DNA of 64,000 nucleotides from CAZSHX01 sp964606895 (GCA_964606895.1 CAZSHX010000004.1:1-64000), one strand, 5' to 3'. Numbered from the stretch's first letter, positions 42,672-52,537 are shown. Translations and numbers: made by a program. The notes: a model not told the origin generated them from the sequence alone.

Positions 42672-44954
42672 TTAAAAGGCATGACCCAAACCGATATTGA
42701 TTTGAGTATTTGAAAATGGGGTATATACTTTATTGGGGTCATACACAGGCCATCCTATGTCTATTCTGAATGGTCCGACAGGAGTGTCGTAACGTACACC
42801 GAATCCAACGGCAAGGGCTATGCCCTGAAAATAATCGGCTATTTTATATGAAAATGGATAATTGCCATGTTCATCCACCTGAAGCCATTGGTATGCATTA
42901 CCCCAATCTATGAAACCGGTAACTCCCAGCGAAGAAATTATATCTGCGATGGTTCCTCCAACGTAAGTAGGCTTGCCAAAGCTGTAACGAAACTCTAAGC
43001 TTCCTTCAATCAAACCGGCATTGCCCACGAAATCCTTGGCAAATTCTTCTGCCGCTCCTTTTGCAGTGCTACCGCCGGGTTTAGTATATCTTAATTGTCT
43101 GGATTGCCAGCCTCTGATGCTGTTAGCACCCCCTGCAAAAAATTGTCTTTCAAAAGGAACATAAGATTTCGATTTATCCCACCAGTAAATATATCCTTCC
43201 CTTTGTTTCAATGCCATAACAAGTTTTTGCTCAAGGCTCCAGAACCACAAATTTGTTAACTGAATTTTAGCATATCGGGCGGCACCTGAGATAAAGCCGG
43301 TATTTCTGTCAAATGCATAGAATATAGGATTAATTCCATCAATTGTCAGTGACGAGTATCCGCCATTGCTGGGTGAGAAAGGATTGTTTCTGGTATCACC
43401 GATAAAGGAACAACCCAGGATATTGGCTGTAAGCAATGGTTTATTAACAATTATGAAGCTGTCGAGGTTGCTGAAAATTGTCAGAGTTTCAAAAACTCTG
43501 GAAGAATCATCGTGAGTTTTTGCCTTTTTATTCATATCCTCAAGAACATTCCAAAGATTATATGGTTGCTGTCTTTCGAAAAAGAAATCAACTGACATCT
43601 GATTGAAATAAGTCCACGACGGCAATCTTATCGGAAATTTAACCGGCAAAGAAAAACTGAGAATTTTCAAAGTATTAAAAACTGTTCTGTAGGATAGCAA
43701 TATTTGTGTTGAAAAACCGATTTTTGCCACATCCCATGTCCACGCAAGAACCTGCGAATAATTAAGTCCCATCTGATATTCAAGTTCTAATTTTTTTGAA
43801 TTACTCAGAAAAAGATTTACGTCTTCTACAACTAATCTGATAAATGGATTTATCATCTGTGCGGCATGGAAAATGTTCCTGTGAGTATAAGAATATTCAA
43901 CACCGATATTCACAGCACTGTTATAAATAGTTTTGTTGCTGAATAGAGCCAAACTGTAGTCCTGCTGTTTCCTGTATTGCGAAAACACCCTAAAAGTCAA
44001 AGTTGAGTCTGAAGGTCTGCCTTTTGTTTGCACGGTGTCAATAACAACCATATCAAAAGTACCAAGAGTCAACAGATTATTGTAAGAAATTTCTTCACTT
44101 CTTTTGCTGTACCAATCTCCCGGTCTGAGGTCCATTTGGTTGTATTTAAGATTGTAAACAACAAGTCGCTGTCCTTTTGTGCTATCAACAAAAATGATTT
44201 CTCTAACTTTTTGTCTGATTCCGGTTGAAAATTTCACTGTAATGCTGTCTGAATTGCTTAAAGTATCTACGGTTATGATTGGTGTTGAATAATTGGCAAA
44301 ATAATAGCCATTATCCAAAAGCACTCTTCGTATATTATCAACTTCTGTAGCCAGCCTTACTTCATTAAATCCTGATTCTATTTTAACTTTTCGAACTTTT
44401 TCAATTTTTTCTCTAACGTCAGGCGGGATTCCATCAAGTCCGAGAAAATTAATATTGCTTATTTTGTATCGTTCTCTTTCAGTAATCTCAAATAGCAGGA
44501 TATTCCCTGTAAAATCCTTATTCGGTTTGAATTTGAAAGTTGCAGTAGCATTATGGTATCCATGCTGATAGTAAAGCATCTGAATTCTTCTAACGTCTTC
44601 TTCGGCTTTCAGCCGGTCGTAGTAACGGATTTCATTCCACATGCCTCTGACGGCTGAACCGAGCGTTTGCTTGAATAAAGGGGGAGATGCCCTGTTGATG
44701 GTCGTCTGCTTATAGTAATATTGCAATATCTGATGGGGATAGCTTCTGTTGGTAGATTTTGATTCCAGAATTGACAGCAGTTGGTCTTCGGTGAAAAATT
44801 TTGCTCCCGAAAACTGGATTTCGTTTATTTCATACATATCCTTCTCGGCAGTTGAAGGAACAAACCTCTGGCGAGGCACATCCTGAGAAAACAAATTAAA
44901 CTGACTTAACAATAAAATTGAAATGTACAAAATAATATGTTTTCGGTTAATCAT
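42672..44954 (-). CDS. Omp85/BamA-TamA family outer-membrane protein
   Basis: The 760-residue protein has a signal peptide (about 1-24). POTRA-like domains fill ~40-330 (YEINEIQFSGAKFFTEDQLLSIL, YKISNINFLGLDGIPPDVREKI, RVLLDNGYYFANY). A surface-antigen barrel occupies the rest, with FFAGGANSIRGWQSRQLRY carrying the conserved RGW-type L6 loop motif, and DTPVGPFRIDIGWPVYDP near the end. The chain ends in Phe, as expected for BAM substrates. It inserts or translocates outer-membrane proteins or lipids. It may be a second BamA-like protein rather than the essential one, since no skp, bamD or lpx gene is nearby. Confidence 0.87.
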   Translation of the reverse strand: MINRKHIILYISILLLSQFNLFSQDVPRQRFVPSTAEKDMYEINEIQFSGAKFFTEDQLLSILESKSTNRSYPHQILQYYYKQTTINRASPPLFKQTLGSAVRGMWNEIRYYDRLKAEEDVRRIQMLYYQHGYHNATATFKFKPNKDFTGNILLFEITERERYKISNINFLGLDGIPPDVREKIEKVRKVKIESGFNEVRLATEVDNIRRVLLDNGYYFANYSTPIITVDTLSNSDSITVKFSTGIRQKVREIIFVDSTKGQRLVVYNLKYNQMDLRPGDWYSKRSEEISYNNLLTLGTFDMVVIDTVQTKGRPSDSTLTFRVFSQYRKQQDYSLALFSNKTIYNSAVNIGVEYSYTHRNIFHAAQMINPFIRLVVEDVNLFLSNSKKLELEYQMGLNYSQVLAWTWDVAKIGFSTQILLSYRTVFNTLKILSFSLPVKFPIRLPSWTYFNQMSVDFFFERQQPYNLWNVLEDMNKKAKTHDDSSRVFETLTIFSNLDSFIIVNKPLLTANILGCSFIGDTRNNPFSPSNGGYSSLTIDGINPIFYAFDRNTGFISGAARYAKIQLTNLWFWSLEQKLVMALKQREGYIYWWDKSKSYVPFERQFFAGGANSIRGWQSRQLRYTKPGGSTAKGAAEEFAKDFVGNAGLIEGSLEFRYSFGKPTYVGGTIADIISSLGVTGFIDWGNAYQWLQVDEHGNYPFSYKIADYFQGIALAVGFGVRYDTPVGPFRIDIGWPVYDPNKVYTPFSNTQINIGLGHAF

Positions 44955-44992
44955 TTGATACTGTAAGGCGGTTTGACCGTATTGAAAATAAA

Positions 44993-45023
44993 AGTCCCGT
45001 AAGAGTAACTAACTAACGGGACT
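44993..45023 (-). terminator. Intrinsic terminator of the DUF2795 gene
   Basis: On the minus strand AGTCCCGT pairs with ACGGGACT around 15 bases and runs into TTTATTTTC. It is located 19 bp past the stop of the small acidic protein gene, upstream of the Omp85 gene. Confidence 0.75.
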
Positions 45024-45041
45024 GAATAAATAGAAACAAGT

Positions 45042-45281
45042 TTAGCAGTATTGCTCTTCTTCGTCATCATTATAAAAGTATTCGTCACCAGCCAAATCTT
45101 CATACTCGGGCCAAAGGTCTTCGATACCTTCAATTAATTCGTCGGTTTCGTCAAGTTCGTTAATGTTGTCAATCACCTGCTGGGGTGTGCCTGAGCGGTT
45201 AACAAAATCAACTAACTCTTCCTTGGTAGCTGGCCATGGAGCATCTTCGAGATAAGCGGCTAATTCCGGTGTCCAAAACAT
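45042..45281 (-). CDS. Small acidic DUF2795 family protein
   Basis: The 79-residue protein contains AYLEDAPWPATKEELVDFV and GTPQQVIDNINEL, the DUF2795 pattern, and then an acidic tail ending in DDEEEQYC. It has no signal peptide and no membrane segment. Function unknown; small proteins of this type are common and highly conserved in FCB bacteria. A terminator follows directly. Confidence 0.85.
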   Translation of the reverse strand: MFWTPELAAYLEDAPWPATKEELVDFVNRSGTPQQVIDNINELDETDELIEGIEDLWPEYEDLAGDEYFYNDDEEEQYC

Positions 45282-45473
45282 ATTTTAAAACCTTTCTATG
45301 TTAATCAAATTCTATATTATAAATACTTTTCAAATTTTCGCAAGTGCTTTTCGGCAAAAATATATATTAGCGACTAAGAAAGCAAGTATAAATTTAAAAA
45401 TGTATAAAAAATCCAAAACAAATTTATAATTAGACACTACGTCTATCATCTTTTTTTATTACGGTATTACGAA

Positions 45474-45788
45474 ATGTCTTGGTTTTTCCTGTTAATTGCG
45501 GCTGTTTTCGAAATTTCATGGGCAATTGGATTAAAATACAGCCAGGGTCTGACAAAGCTCCCAAGTTCTGCATTCACTGTTATCACCATGCTGGCAAGTT
45601 TTTTTTTCCTGGCTTTAGCAGTCAAACAGCTACCCATTGGTACTGCTTATGCCGTATGGACAGGGATTGGCTCTTTCGGAACAGTAATTTTGGGTATGGT
45701 ATTATTTGGTGAGCCTGTGACTTTCAGCCGTATATTTTTTCTTGCTTTAATTATTACCGGAATTGTTGGACTCAGAGTTACTCATTGA
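45474..45788 (+). CDS. SMR-family exporter, Gdx/SugE subtype
   Basis: The 104-residue protein has four helices. It carries the essential glutamate in FEISWAIGLKYSQG, the LPIGTAYAVWTGIG motif, and FGEPVTFSR, all characteristic of the Gdx (formerly SugE) branch rather than EmrE. Gdx members export guanidinium in exchange for protons. The upstream 190 bases were searched by eye for a guanidine riboswitch and none was convincing. It appears to be monocistronic. Confidence 0.88.
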   Translation: MSWFFLLIAAVFEISWAIGLKYSQGLTKLPSSAFTVITMLASFFFLALAVKQLPIGTAYAVWTGIGSFGTVILGMVLFGEPVTFSRIFFLALIITGIVGLRVTH

Positions 45789-45915
45789 AGTACCTTGAAA
45801 AACAAATTATTGTCTAATCGTCTTTCCTTTTGTAATTTTGAAGTTTATACATTTGCTTATTTTATAAAAGTTTGCTGAAAATTTGCGAACTCTAACTTAT
45901 TTTTGAAACAGGACT

Positions 45916-47718
45916 ATGGAACAATTTAGAAATTTTTGCATTATTGCACATATAGACCACGGGAAATCAACTCTCGCCGATAGAATGCTTGAACTGACGG
46001 GAAGAGTTACCGAGAGAGAAATGACAATGAATCAAATTCTCGACGATAATCCTTTGGAACAGGAACGCGGCATCACTATTAAACTTCATGCCATCCAAAT
46101 GGATTATACAGCCAGGAACGGCGAAAACTATACTCTCAATTTGATTGATACTCCCGGGCATGTTGATTTCACTTATGAAGTGTCACGTTCTCTTGCCGCA
46201 TGCGAAGGTGCAATTCTTGTTGTTGATGCTACTCAGGGAGTGGAAGCCCAAACAATCAGCAATCTTTATCTTGCTCTTGATGCGAACATTGAGATTATTC
46301 CTGTTATCAACAAAATTGATTTGCCAAGTGCTCAAACAACTGTTGACGGTGTTACCCAGCAGATTATGGACCTCATCGGCTGTAAAAAAGAAGAGATTGT
46401 TTATTGTTCTGCCAAGCAGGGTATCGGCATTCAGGATATCCTTGAAAGAATTGTCGAAAAAGTTCCTCCTCCTGCCGGCGACCCTGAAGCCCCTTTAAGA
46501 GCTTTGATTTATGATTCTATTTTCGATTCTTACCGAGGTGTAATTGTCAACGTAAGAGTTCTTGACGGAGTATTAAAGGAAAAAGATAAAATTCTTTTCA
46601 TGGCTCACGGCATGACTTACGACGTTGAGGAAGTTGGCGTTCTGTATATGAAACGTCAGCGTACAGGGGAACTTTCTGCCGGAAATGTTGGTTACTTTAC
46701 TGCGAATATACGTAGTCTGCAGGATACTAAAGTCGGCGATACTGTTACTACTTTCCACAGACCTTGCGAAACTGCAATCGGAGGTTTTAAAATCGTTAAG
46801 CCAATGGTTTTCAGTGGTATCTATCCTGCAAATGCAGATGATTTTGAGCAACTTCGCGAATCTTTGGCAAAACTTCTACTTAACGATTCGGCAATCACCT
46901 ACGAGCCTGAATCTTCTACTGCTCTTGGTTTCGGATTTCGTTGCGGATACCTTGGATTGCTCCACATGGAAATCGTTCAGGAAAGGCTCGAAAGAGAATT
47001 TAACCAGAATATTGTCACCACCGTTCCTAACGTTCGGTATAAAATTGTAAAAACAAACGGTGATGAGTTTTTCATCGAGAATCCTGCTCAGTTGCCGCCA
47101 ACTGTTCAGGTGAGCGAGATTCAGGAACCTTTTATCAAAGCTCAGATTATAGCTCCCACTGAATACATCGGTGTAATTATGAAACTATGTCTTGACCGAA
47201 GGGGAATTGTAAAGAACACAATGTATCTTTCAGCCGAAAGAGTGGATTTGTGTTATGAATTGCCGCTCTCAGAAGTTATTTTCGATTTTTATGATAAACT
47301 GAAATCCGCCACACGAGGCTATGCTTCGCTTGATTATGAAATTATTGAATATCGTGCCGAAGACCTTGAGAAACTTGATATTTTAATCAACGGCGAACCC
47401 GTAGATGCCCTTTCTTCAATCGTCCATAAATCGAAATCATTCCATTGGGGTCAGAAACTTTGCTCAAAGCTGAAAGAACTTATCCCGCGTCAAATGTTTG
47501 AAGTTGCAATCCAAGCCGCTATCGGTGCACGAATTGTATCCAGAACCAATGTTCAGGCTATGAGGAAAAACGTGCTTGCCAAATGCTATGGCGGTGATAT
47601 TTCCAGAAAGAGAAAACTTCTTGAAAAACAAAAAGAGGGCAAAAAGCGAATGAAACAGGTTGGCAGAGTTGAGATTCCTCAGGAAGCATTCCTTGCAGTT
47701 CTATCAATTGATGATTAA
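45916..47718 (+). CDS. lepA: Elongation factor 4 (LepA)
   Basis: At 600 residues it has the usual LepA length. G1 is AHIDHGKSTLADR (residues 10-22), G3 DTPGHVDFTYEV, G4 NKIDLPSA. The C-terminal LepA-specific region includes GFGFRCGYLGLLHMEIVQERLERE and the basic KAMRKNVLAKCYGGDISRKRKLLEKQ-like end. LepA back-translocates or rescues ribosomes under stress. Its stop codon overlaps by four bases the converging gene on the other strand. Confidence 0.97.
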   Translation: MEQFRNFCIIAHIDHGKSTLADRMLELTGRVTEREMTMNQILDDNPLEQERGITIKLHAIQMDYTARNGENYTLNLIDTPGHVDFTYEVSRSLAACEGAILVVDATQGVEAQTISNLYLALDANIEIIPVINKIDLPSAQTTVDGVTQQIMDLIGCKKEEIVYCSAKQGIGIQDILERIVEKVPPPAGDPEAPLRALIYDSIFDSYRGVIVNVRVLDGVLKEKDKILFMAHGMTYDVEEVGVLYMKRQRTGELSAGNVGYFTANIRSLQDTKVGDTVTTFHRPCETAIGGFKIVKPMVFSGIYPANADDFEQLRESLAKLLLNDSAITYEPESSTALGFGFRCGYLGLLHMEIVQERLEREFNQNIVTTVPNVRYKIVKTNGDEFFIENPAQLPPTVQVSEIQEPFIKAQIIAPTEYIGVIMKLCLDRRGIVKNTMYLSAERVDLCYELPLSEVIFDFYDKLKSATRGYASLDYEIIEYRAEDLEKLDILINGEPVDALSSIVHKSKSFHWGQKLCSKLKELIPRQMFEVAIQAAIGARIVSRTNVQAMRKNVLAKCYGGDISRKRKLLEKQKEGKKRMKQVGRVEIPQEAFLAVLSIDD

Positions 47719-48317
47719 TGTGACCTTACGGTAAACAGCAAAACAACAACCAATGCCGCTGTCGAGATTACAATGAACGGCTCGGCAAGCTGGCGAAAGA
47801 ATGATTTCGGCGGAACTGGAACCGGAGAATTCGCAAAATCATGCTGTGCACTTTGCACAAAAGGTAAATCATTAACAGAAATTTTGTCTTTCAAAGAGGA
47901 AGAATATTCCGGCAATGGAATAATTTTTCCGTCTTTGGTTGTTAATATTCCCGAAATGCTTACGTTTATTATTCTTATAAGCGTATCATTATCGTCAGGA
48001 TAAATCTCGTAAGCCACTCCGCAATCCTTAATTGCAATTTCCATAAAAGGTAAGCCCGAATCTTTAATCTTCAGTCCTGCTTTTCTGTTTTCGGCTGACT
48101 TAGAGATTTCTTCACGGACAAGCCAAGCGGCAGGATGCCTGTTAAATTCAATCCTGAATGTGTCGTTATCCGATTGCCTGGCACTTCCAATAATTAGGTT
48201 GGAAGCCGATTTGACCAGCGAGTCAATTAAATCATAATTGCTTTTTGGAATTGCAACAGCGAAAATCCATGAGCAGAAAAAAACAAATCCGGAAAATATG
48301 AATCTTCTTTTAGTCAT
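47715..48317 (-). CDS. Hypothetical membrane-anchored periplasmic protein
   Basis: The 200-residue protein has an N-terminal hydrophobic segment (about 5-24), a soluble alpha-beta region, and a C-terminal membrane helix (FVIISTAALVVVLLFTV, about 180-196). It therefore probably faces the periplasm with both ends at the membrane. I recognise no family. It lies 12 bp downstream of the gene for a PH-like membrane protein and likely forms an operon with it. It converges with lepA, the two stop codons overlapping. Confidence 0.75.
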   Translation of the reverse strand: MTKRRFIFSGFVFFCSWIFAVAIPKSNYDLIDSLVKSASNLIIGSARQSDNDTFRIEFNRHPAAWLVREEISKSAENRKAGLKIKDSGLPFMEIAIKDCGVAYEIYPDDNDTLIRIINVSISGILTTKDGKIIPLPEYSSSLKDKISVNDLPFVQSAQHDFANSPVPVPPKSFFRQLAEPFIVISTAALVVVLLFTVRSH

Positions 48318-48329
48318 TTAACAGCATCT

Positions 48330-48821
48330 TTACTTGTTTAATGCTCTTTTTAAAATCACAATTGATGTCAGGAGTTCATTTTCATTCAGGTAGCTTGTCG
48401 GTCTGATGCGGATAATTCTTCTTCTGCCGGCAACTCTTAGTTTGATAAGTCTGAAGGAACTTTTTACATTTATTATTCTTTCCCTTCCCAAAGCTATCCT
48501 TTGGATTTCATGCAGTCCATATTTTTTTTCTTTGAAACGGGATTTGAAAATAATGAAATCCTTGCCAACGATAATTGATGCTTTTTTATAATAATCCACC
48601 ATTAAGCTGATACCCGTAACCACTATAAACAGTGCCAGCAGAATAACCACAGGGTCTTTGAAAGTAATCGTCAGTGTTCCTTCGTCAATCGAACCTTTCA
48701 GGAAACTATAGAGCAAAAAGGCTATAAAGTAAGCGACGATGAACTGCCAGTAAAAATCAAGCCTGCGAAAAAACTCTTCATGCCTTGGCTTGGTTTCGGT
48801 TTTTGAATGTGGTGCTTGCAT
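48330..48821 (-). CDS. Membrane protein with PH-like domain (hypothetical)
   Basis: The 163-residue protein has two adjacent membrane helices (about 26-45 and 56-74) followed by a basic beta-rich region (ASIIVGKDFIIFKSRFKEKKYGLHEIQRIAL) that resembles bacterial PH/bPH domains found after paired helices. Role unknown. It is the first gene of a two-gene unit. Confidence 0.7.
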   Translation of the reverse strand: MQAPHSKTETKPRHEEFFRRLDFYWQFIVAYFIAFLLYSFLKGSIDEGTLTITFKDPVVILLALFIVVTGISLMVDYYKKASIIVGKDFIIFKSRFKEKKYGLHEIQRIALGRERIINVKSSFRLIKLRVAGRRRIIRIRPTSYLNENELLTSIVILKRALNK

Positions 48822-48915
48822 AATCTTTTCGGGTTAATCAGAAAAATCATTAATAATTAATTCGATTTCTAAAACTCAAATTTAATAAAAATAATATCAT
48901 TTATTCAAAATAAAT

Positions 48916-50016
48916 TTACAAAAGCCATTTTAATATTTCCATAGCAGTTTCCATTGCCGCATTTGGTTTCCCGAGTTCTTTTGCTGAACTGCCTATCAGA
49001 GCAAGTTCCGCTGTATCAAACAGGTATTCGTTAAGCAAGTCGGGGAGCACTTCTTCAATCTCTGAATCGGCTACCATTATTGAAGCTCCTTTTTCCTGAA
49101 GCAGTAAAGCGTTGTGTTCCTGATGATTATTTGCCGCATTCGGAAATGGAACAAGTATTGAAGGTTTGCCCGTAACGCAAAGCTCTGCGATTGTCGTTGC
49201 ACCGGAACGGGCAACAACCAAATCCGCAACAGAATAAGCCCCTGCCATATCATCAATAAAAGTCAATGCCTTTACATTTTCCGGCAAATTCTCCGGAATT
49301 TCAAAGTTTTTGCCGGCTTGCCAAAGGAACTGAACTTTTCCGGAATCCATTCCGGCATAAGTTGTTTGCACAGCTTTATTTATAGAGCGGGCTCCAAGAC
49401 TTCCACCAAAAACGAGTACTGTTCTTTTGCCGGGACTGAGTCCGAATTTTTTGAGAGAATTGGCTTTTGATACAGGATTTAAAATATCCTGCCTGACAGG
49501 ATTACCAACAAATCTCAATCTGTTCTGCAAAGGATGGGGGAAGTATTCGTTGCTGTCCTCGAATGCGGTAAAAATCACTTCGGCTTTTGAAGATAGCATC
49601 CGAATGGTTTTCCCGGGGATTACGTTGGATTCCATCAGGAACAGCGGCACGCCTGCTTTGGCGGCGGCATTTCCAGCAGGATAGCTTATATATGCTCCGG
49701 CACAAATTACTCCATCCGGTTTGAATTTTTTAATGATGGAACGGCAAATAGCAGTTGACCGCATTATTTTAATTGGCAAAAGCATTGTTTTCAGCGACAA
49801 AATGCCTCCAAAACCTGAAATCGGCAAATTATGAAGTTTATAGCCGAGATCGGGAACAACTCTGCCTTCGATTCTGTTCGAATTTCCAACAAATTCGGCT
49901 TCATATTCGCCGTTTGTTAATTTCGATATTTGCTCCAAAACTGCAAGAGCAGGAAACAAATGCCCTCCGGTTCCTCCTGCGGCCACCAAAAGCCTGACTT
50001 TTCTGTTAATTACCAT
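48916..50016 (-). CDS. murG: UDP-GlcNAc:lipid I N-acetylglucosaminyltransferase
   Basis: The 366-residue GT-B enzyme has the N-terminal GGTGGHLFPALAV motif, ISYPAGNAAAKAGVPLFLMESN, FGGSLGARSIN, and the donor-binding VVARSGATTIAELC with FPNAANNHQEHNA. It attaches GlcNAc to lipid I to give lipid II at the cytoplasmic face of the membrane. In most bacteria it sits in the dcw cluster, whereas here it is alone, ~26 kb from mraZ-rsmH. Confidence 0.96.
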   Translation of the reverse strand: MVINRKVRLLVAAGGTGGHLFPALAVLEQISKLTNGEYEAEFVGNSNRIEGRVVPDLGYKLHNLPISGFGGILSLKTMLLPIKIMRSTAICRSIIKKFKPDGVICAGAYISYPAGNAAAKAGVPLFLMESNVIPGKTIRMLSSKAEVIFTAFEDSNEYFPHPLQNRLRFVGNPVRQDILNPVSKANSLKKFGLSPGKRTVLVFGGSLGARSINKAVQTTYAGMDSGKVQFLWQAGKNFEIPENLPENVKALTFIDDMAGAYSVADLVVARSGATTIAELCVTGKPSILVPFPNAANNHQEHNALLLQEKGASIMVADSEIEEVLPDLLNEYLFDTAELALIGSSAKELGKPNAAMETAMEILKWLL

Positions 50017-50148
50017 ACTTTGTACCTGAAAATCTAATTATTTTAAAAGATTCTAAACTCCAATTTGCAAGTTAACAAAATCCTGTCATAAATTGTAACT
50101 TTGATAAATATTTTTTGATTTTCCGGAATGAATCTTTCTTTTAGTATT

Positions 50149-50775
50149 TCAAACCCTTACTTTGTAAATGAAATTCAGCATCAGTAAATTTGGGGTATAG
50201 TCAAGATTGCTTCCGCCCAAAAGTGGTAATCCCGTTAAAAGTCTTCGGCTAATTGACACGGAATAATTATCATCTATCGTATAGTAAAAACTACAGCCAA
50301 TATCCATTGAATTGTATTTATCGTTTGAGCTGAACAGCATCCAGCCAAAATGCAATGAAAATCTGAATGGAGTATTCACTTTCCCCAAATAGAATTTGAG
50401 GACTGTAGAAATTCCCCATTGTCCATAATATTTATTTGTATATTTTATATAATTATTGTAAGCTTCGTCATCACTCTTTTTCTCAGATACCCAATAATGC
50501 CCGATAACCTCCAAAGCAAATTTATGAGATTTTGTGAAAGGTAATTCCAAACCATAATTTAATGCAGGACCAACAGAAAAGAGTGACTCCCAATGATCAT
50601 AAGAACTACCTGTTGTCATCCCCAAACCTGTGATTGCAATTATATCCACACCACTCTTAACCCCAAGAACCGTATCTCTTTGTGTTGCCGTTGTACTGTC
50701 TTTCTCTATTGCAGAACAGCAGAAAGAAGAAAGCAGGAAGATAAGTATTAGGAATATTACTTTGCTTTTTTTCAC
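50149..50775 (-). CDS. Outer-membrane barrel protein, tandem paralogue 3
   Basis: The GTG at 50775 is chosen because it sits 7 bases after the previous stop, follows AAGGAAAAA, and gives the same KKSKVIFL signal peptide start as paralogue 2. A longer ATG frame to 50829 would overlap the previous gene. The 208-residue product has a signal peptide with FLLSSFCCSA, a short KDSTTATQRDT linker, and then barrel strands (LNYGLELPFTKSHKFALEVIGHYW, FRFSLHFGWMLF). It lacks the KLKKVRDPFDT linker of the other two paralogues. Function unknown. Confidence 0.72.
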   Translation of the reverse strand: MKKSKVIFLILIFLLSSFCCSAIEKDSTTATQRDTVLGVKSGVDIIAITGLGMTTGSSYDHWESLFSVGPALNYGLELPFTKSHKFALEVIGHYWVSEKKSDDEAYNNYIKYTNKYYGQWGISTVLKFYLGKVNTPFRFSLHFGWMLFSSNDKYNSMDIGCSFYYTIDDNYSVSISRRLLTGLPLLGGSNLDYTPNLLMLNFIYKVRV

Positions 50776-50782
50776 TTTTTCC

Positions 50783-51478
50783 TTATGGTAAGAAATTAAA
50801 ATTATAACCCAATGAAACAAGAATGACATTTGTTGAATAAGTAGTTACGTCAGGATCTATCTTTGCTGAATTACTGACAAAGCTATAAGATGAATTTAAA
50901 TATAAATTTCCATATAATTTCAAAGTAAAGCCAAAACCGCCTTCTAACATAAAAGGAGGCAATGAGCCAAACTTTATAAAAGGATAAAGAATACCTCCAA
51001 AATCTATCGGGTAATATTTACACACAATTGAATGAAGCGATCTGATGGAAGGGTCGCTGTTAATTTTAACAACATAAGTATAGTATAAGAACTCAAAACC
51101 AAGCATTCGTTTTCCATGATTTTTAACAAATAGTTCCAAACTACAATTATAAAACTCAGCATTATTTTGAGGAAAGAAATAACCTTGTCCATTAACTTGG
51201 TCGTTAAAATGCCACCCGCCGCCAATGTTTATTACCAAATGACTAAGAAAGGACAAACTTCGTAACTTATTTTTGGAAACTGAAGTATCAAAAGGATCCC
51301 TTACTTTCTTCAACTTGGCACCCTTTTTTGTTCTCAAAAGCATTTTTTCGGAATCCTTCTTAACCGCAGGAACCGTATCTCTTTGTAATGCCGCTGTACT
51401 GTCTTTCTCAACTCCAAAACAGCAGAAAGAAGAAAGCAGAAAGACAAGCATTAGGAATATTACTTTGCGTTTTTTCAC
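50783..51478 (-). CDS. Outer-membrane barrel protein, tandem paralogue 2
   Basis: The 231-residue protein starts with GTG at 51478, preceded by AGGGAAAAA. The signal peptide (about 1-22) ends near SFCCFG, followed by a charged linker with KDSEKMLLRTKKGAKLKKVRDPFDT-like sequence and then barrel strands up to LGYNFNFLP. The first ~60 codons are strongly similar in DNA to paralogue 1, while the barrel half is more diverged. It is an intact member of a three-gene tandem array; role unknown. Confidence 0.75.
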   Translation of the reverse strand: MKKRKVIFLMLVFLLSSFCCFGVEKDSTAALQRDTVPAVKKDSEKMLLRTKKGAKLKKVRDPFDTSVSKNKLRSLSFLSHLVINIGGGWHFNDQVNGQGYFFPQNNAEFYNCSLELFVKNHGKRMLGFEFLYYTYVVKINSDPSIRSLHSIVCKYYPIDFGGILYPFIKFGSLPPFMLEGGFGFTLKLYGNLYLNSSYSFVSNSAKIDPDVTTYSTNVILVSLGYNFNFLP

Positions 51479-51485
51479 TTTTTCC

Positions 51486-52265
51486 CTATGGTAAAAAATT
51501 TAAATTATAACCCAATGAAACAAGAAAGACGTTAGTTGAACAGCTTGGTGCATAAATATTCATCTTTACTGAATTTTCTATATAGTGATATGAGGAATTA
51601 AGATATATATTTTTATATAATTTAAAAGTTAATCCGACTCCCCCTTCAAGTGTAAACGGGAGGATACCAAATTTAACATAAGGATAACAATATCCTTTGA
51701 AATAATCGAAATAGTACTTAAAGGCAAACGAATAAAGTTCAGGGTTGGCATTTTCTGTGTGTAATGAATGATTATTCATGTCTTTAAACCTTGTGTCGTT
51801 CGTATTTATATATCTAAATTATGAGAACTCTATTGCTAAGCCTCGTTTTAGCAATGAACCCAATAATATTTCTAAATTTATCATGTAACAAAAATTGTCA
51901 TTGTAAAGTAGAATATTGTTACCGGTATTTGGGATTTGGTCATTGAAATGCCAGCCACCGCCAAAGTTCAGTACCAAATGACTAAGTTCGGATAGACCAA
52001 ATGACCTTTTTTTAAAAGTGGTATCAAAGGGATCACGAGAGGTCTTTTTTAAATAAGTAGTGTCAAAAGGATCCCTTACTTTCTTCAACTTGGCACCCCT
52101 TTTTGTTCTCAAAAGCATTTTTTCAGAATCTTTCTTAACCGCAGTAGCCGTATCTTTTTGTGTTGACGCTGTACTGTCCTTCTCAACTGCAAAACAGCAG
52201 AAAGAAGAAAGCAGGAAGACAAAAGCAACAATGCTTAATGCAACTGTTTTTTGGCAATTTTTCAT
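51486..52265 (-). pseudogene. Outer-membrane barrel protein, tandem paralogue 1, interrupted by one in-frame stop
   Basis: Reading from 52265, codons run MKNCQKTVALSIVAFVFLLS... through the linker and first strands to IEFS, then TAA at 51821-51819. They continue in the same frame (FRYINTNDTRFKD) into the remaining strands and end at 51486 with LGYNLNFLP, matching the end of paralogue 2. Paralogue 2 has tyrosine or leucine at this place (FEFLYYTY), so one base change (TAT or TAC to TAA) would explain it. The full frame is 259 sense codons without the stop. It could be a true pseudogene, a sequencing error, or readthrough. The linker holds a duplicated RDPFDTT. Confidence 0.75.
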
Positions 52266-52537
52266 AGCGACACTTATTTATTGAGAAATATATTTTTATT
52301 CAAACAAATTCTTTATTTAAAGTCAACTATCTTTTTTTATCCGTCTAATGAAATATTTCACTAATTTTTCGTCGTCATTTTTCCTAAACACATATTACGA
52401 AAAAAACAATACTAATACAAATATTATTTTTGATTTTGGTCGTTGGAAGATTTTCTTCGGGTGTGGGATATTGATGTCTGAACTGGGATTTCAGGGATTT
52501 TGGGGATTAAGAGGATTTAAGAGAAGTTATTCTTATC

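Noticed and set aside
45282..45473. Possible guanidine riboswitch upstream of the Gdx-type exporter
   Set aside because: ACG trinucleotides occur (AGACACTACGTCT, TATTACGG, ATTACGAA), but they lack the paired stems expected for mini-ykkC, and no ykkC-I or -III core is recognisable.
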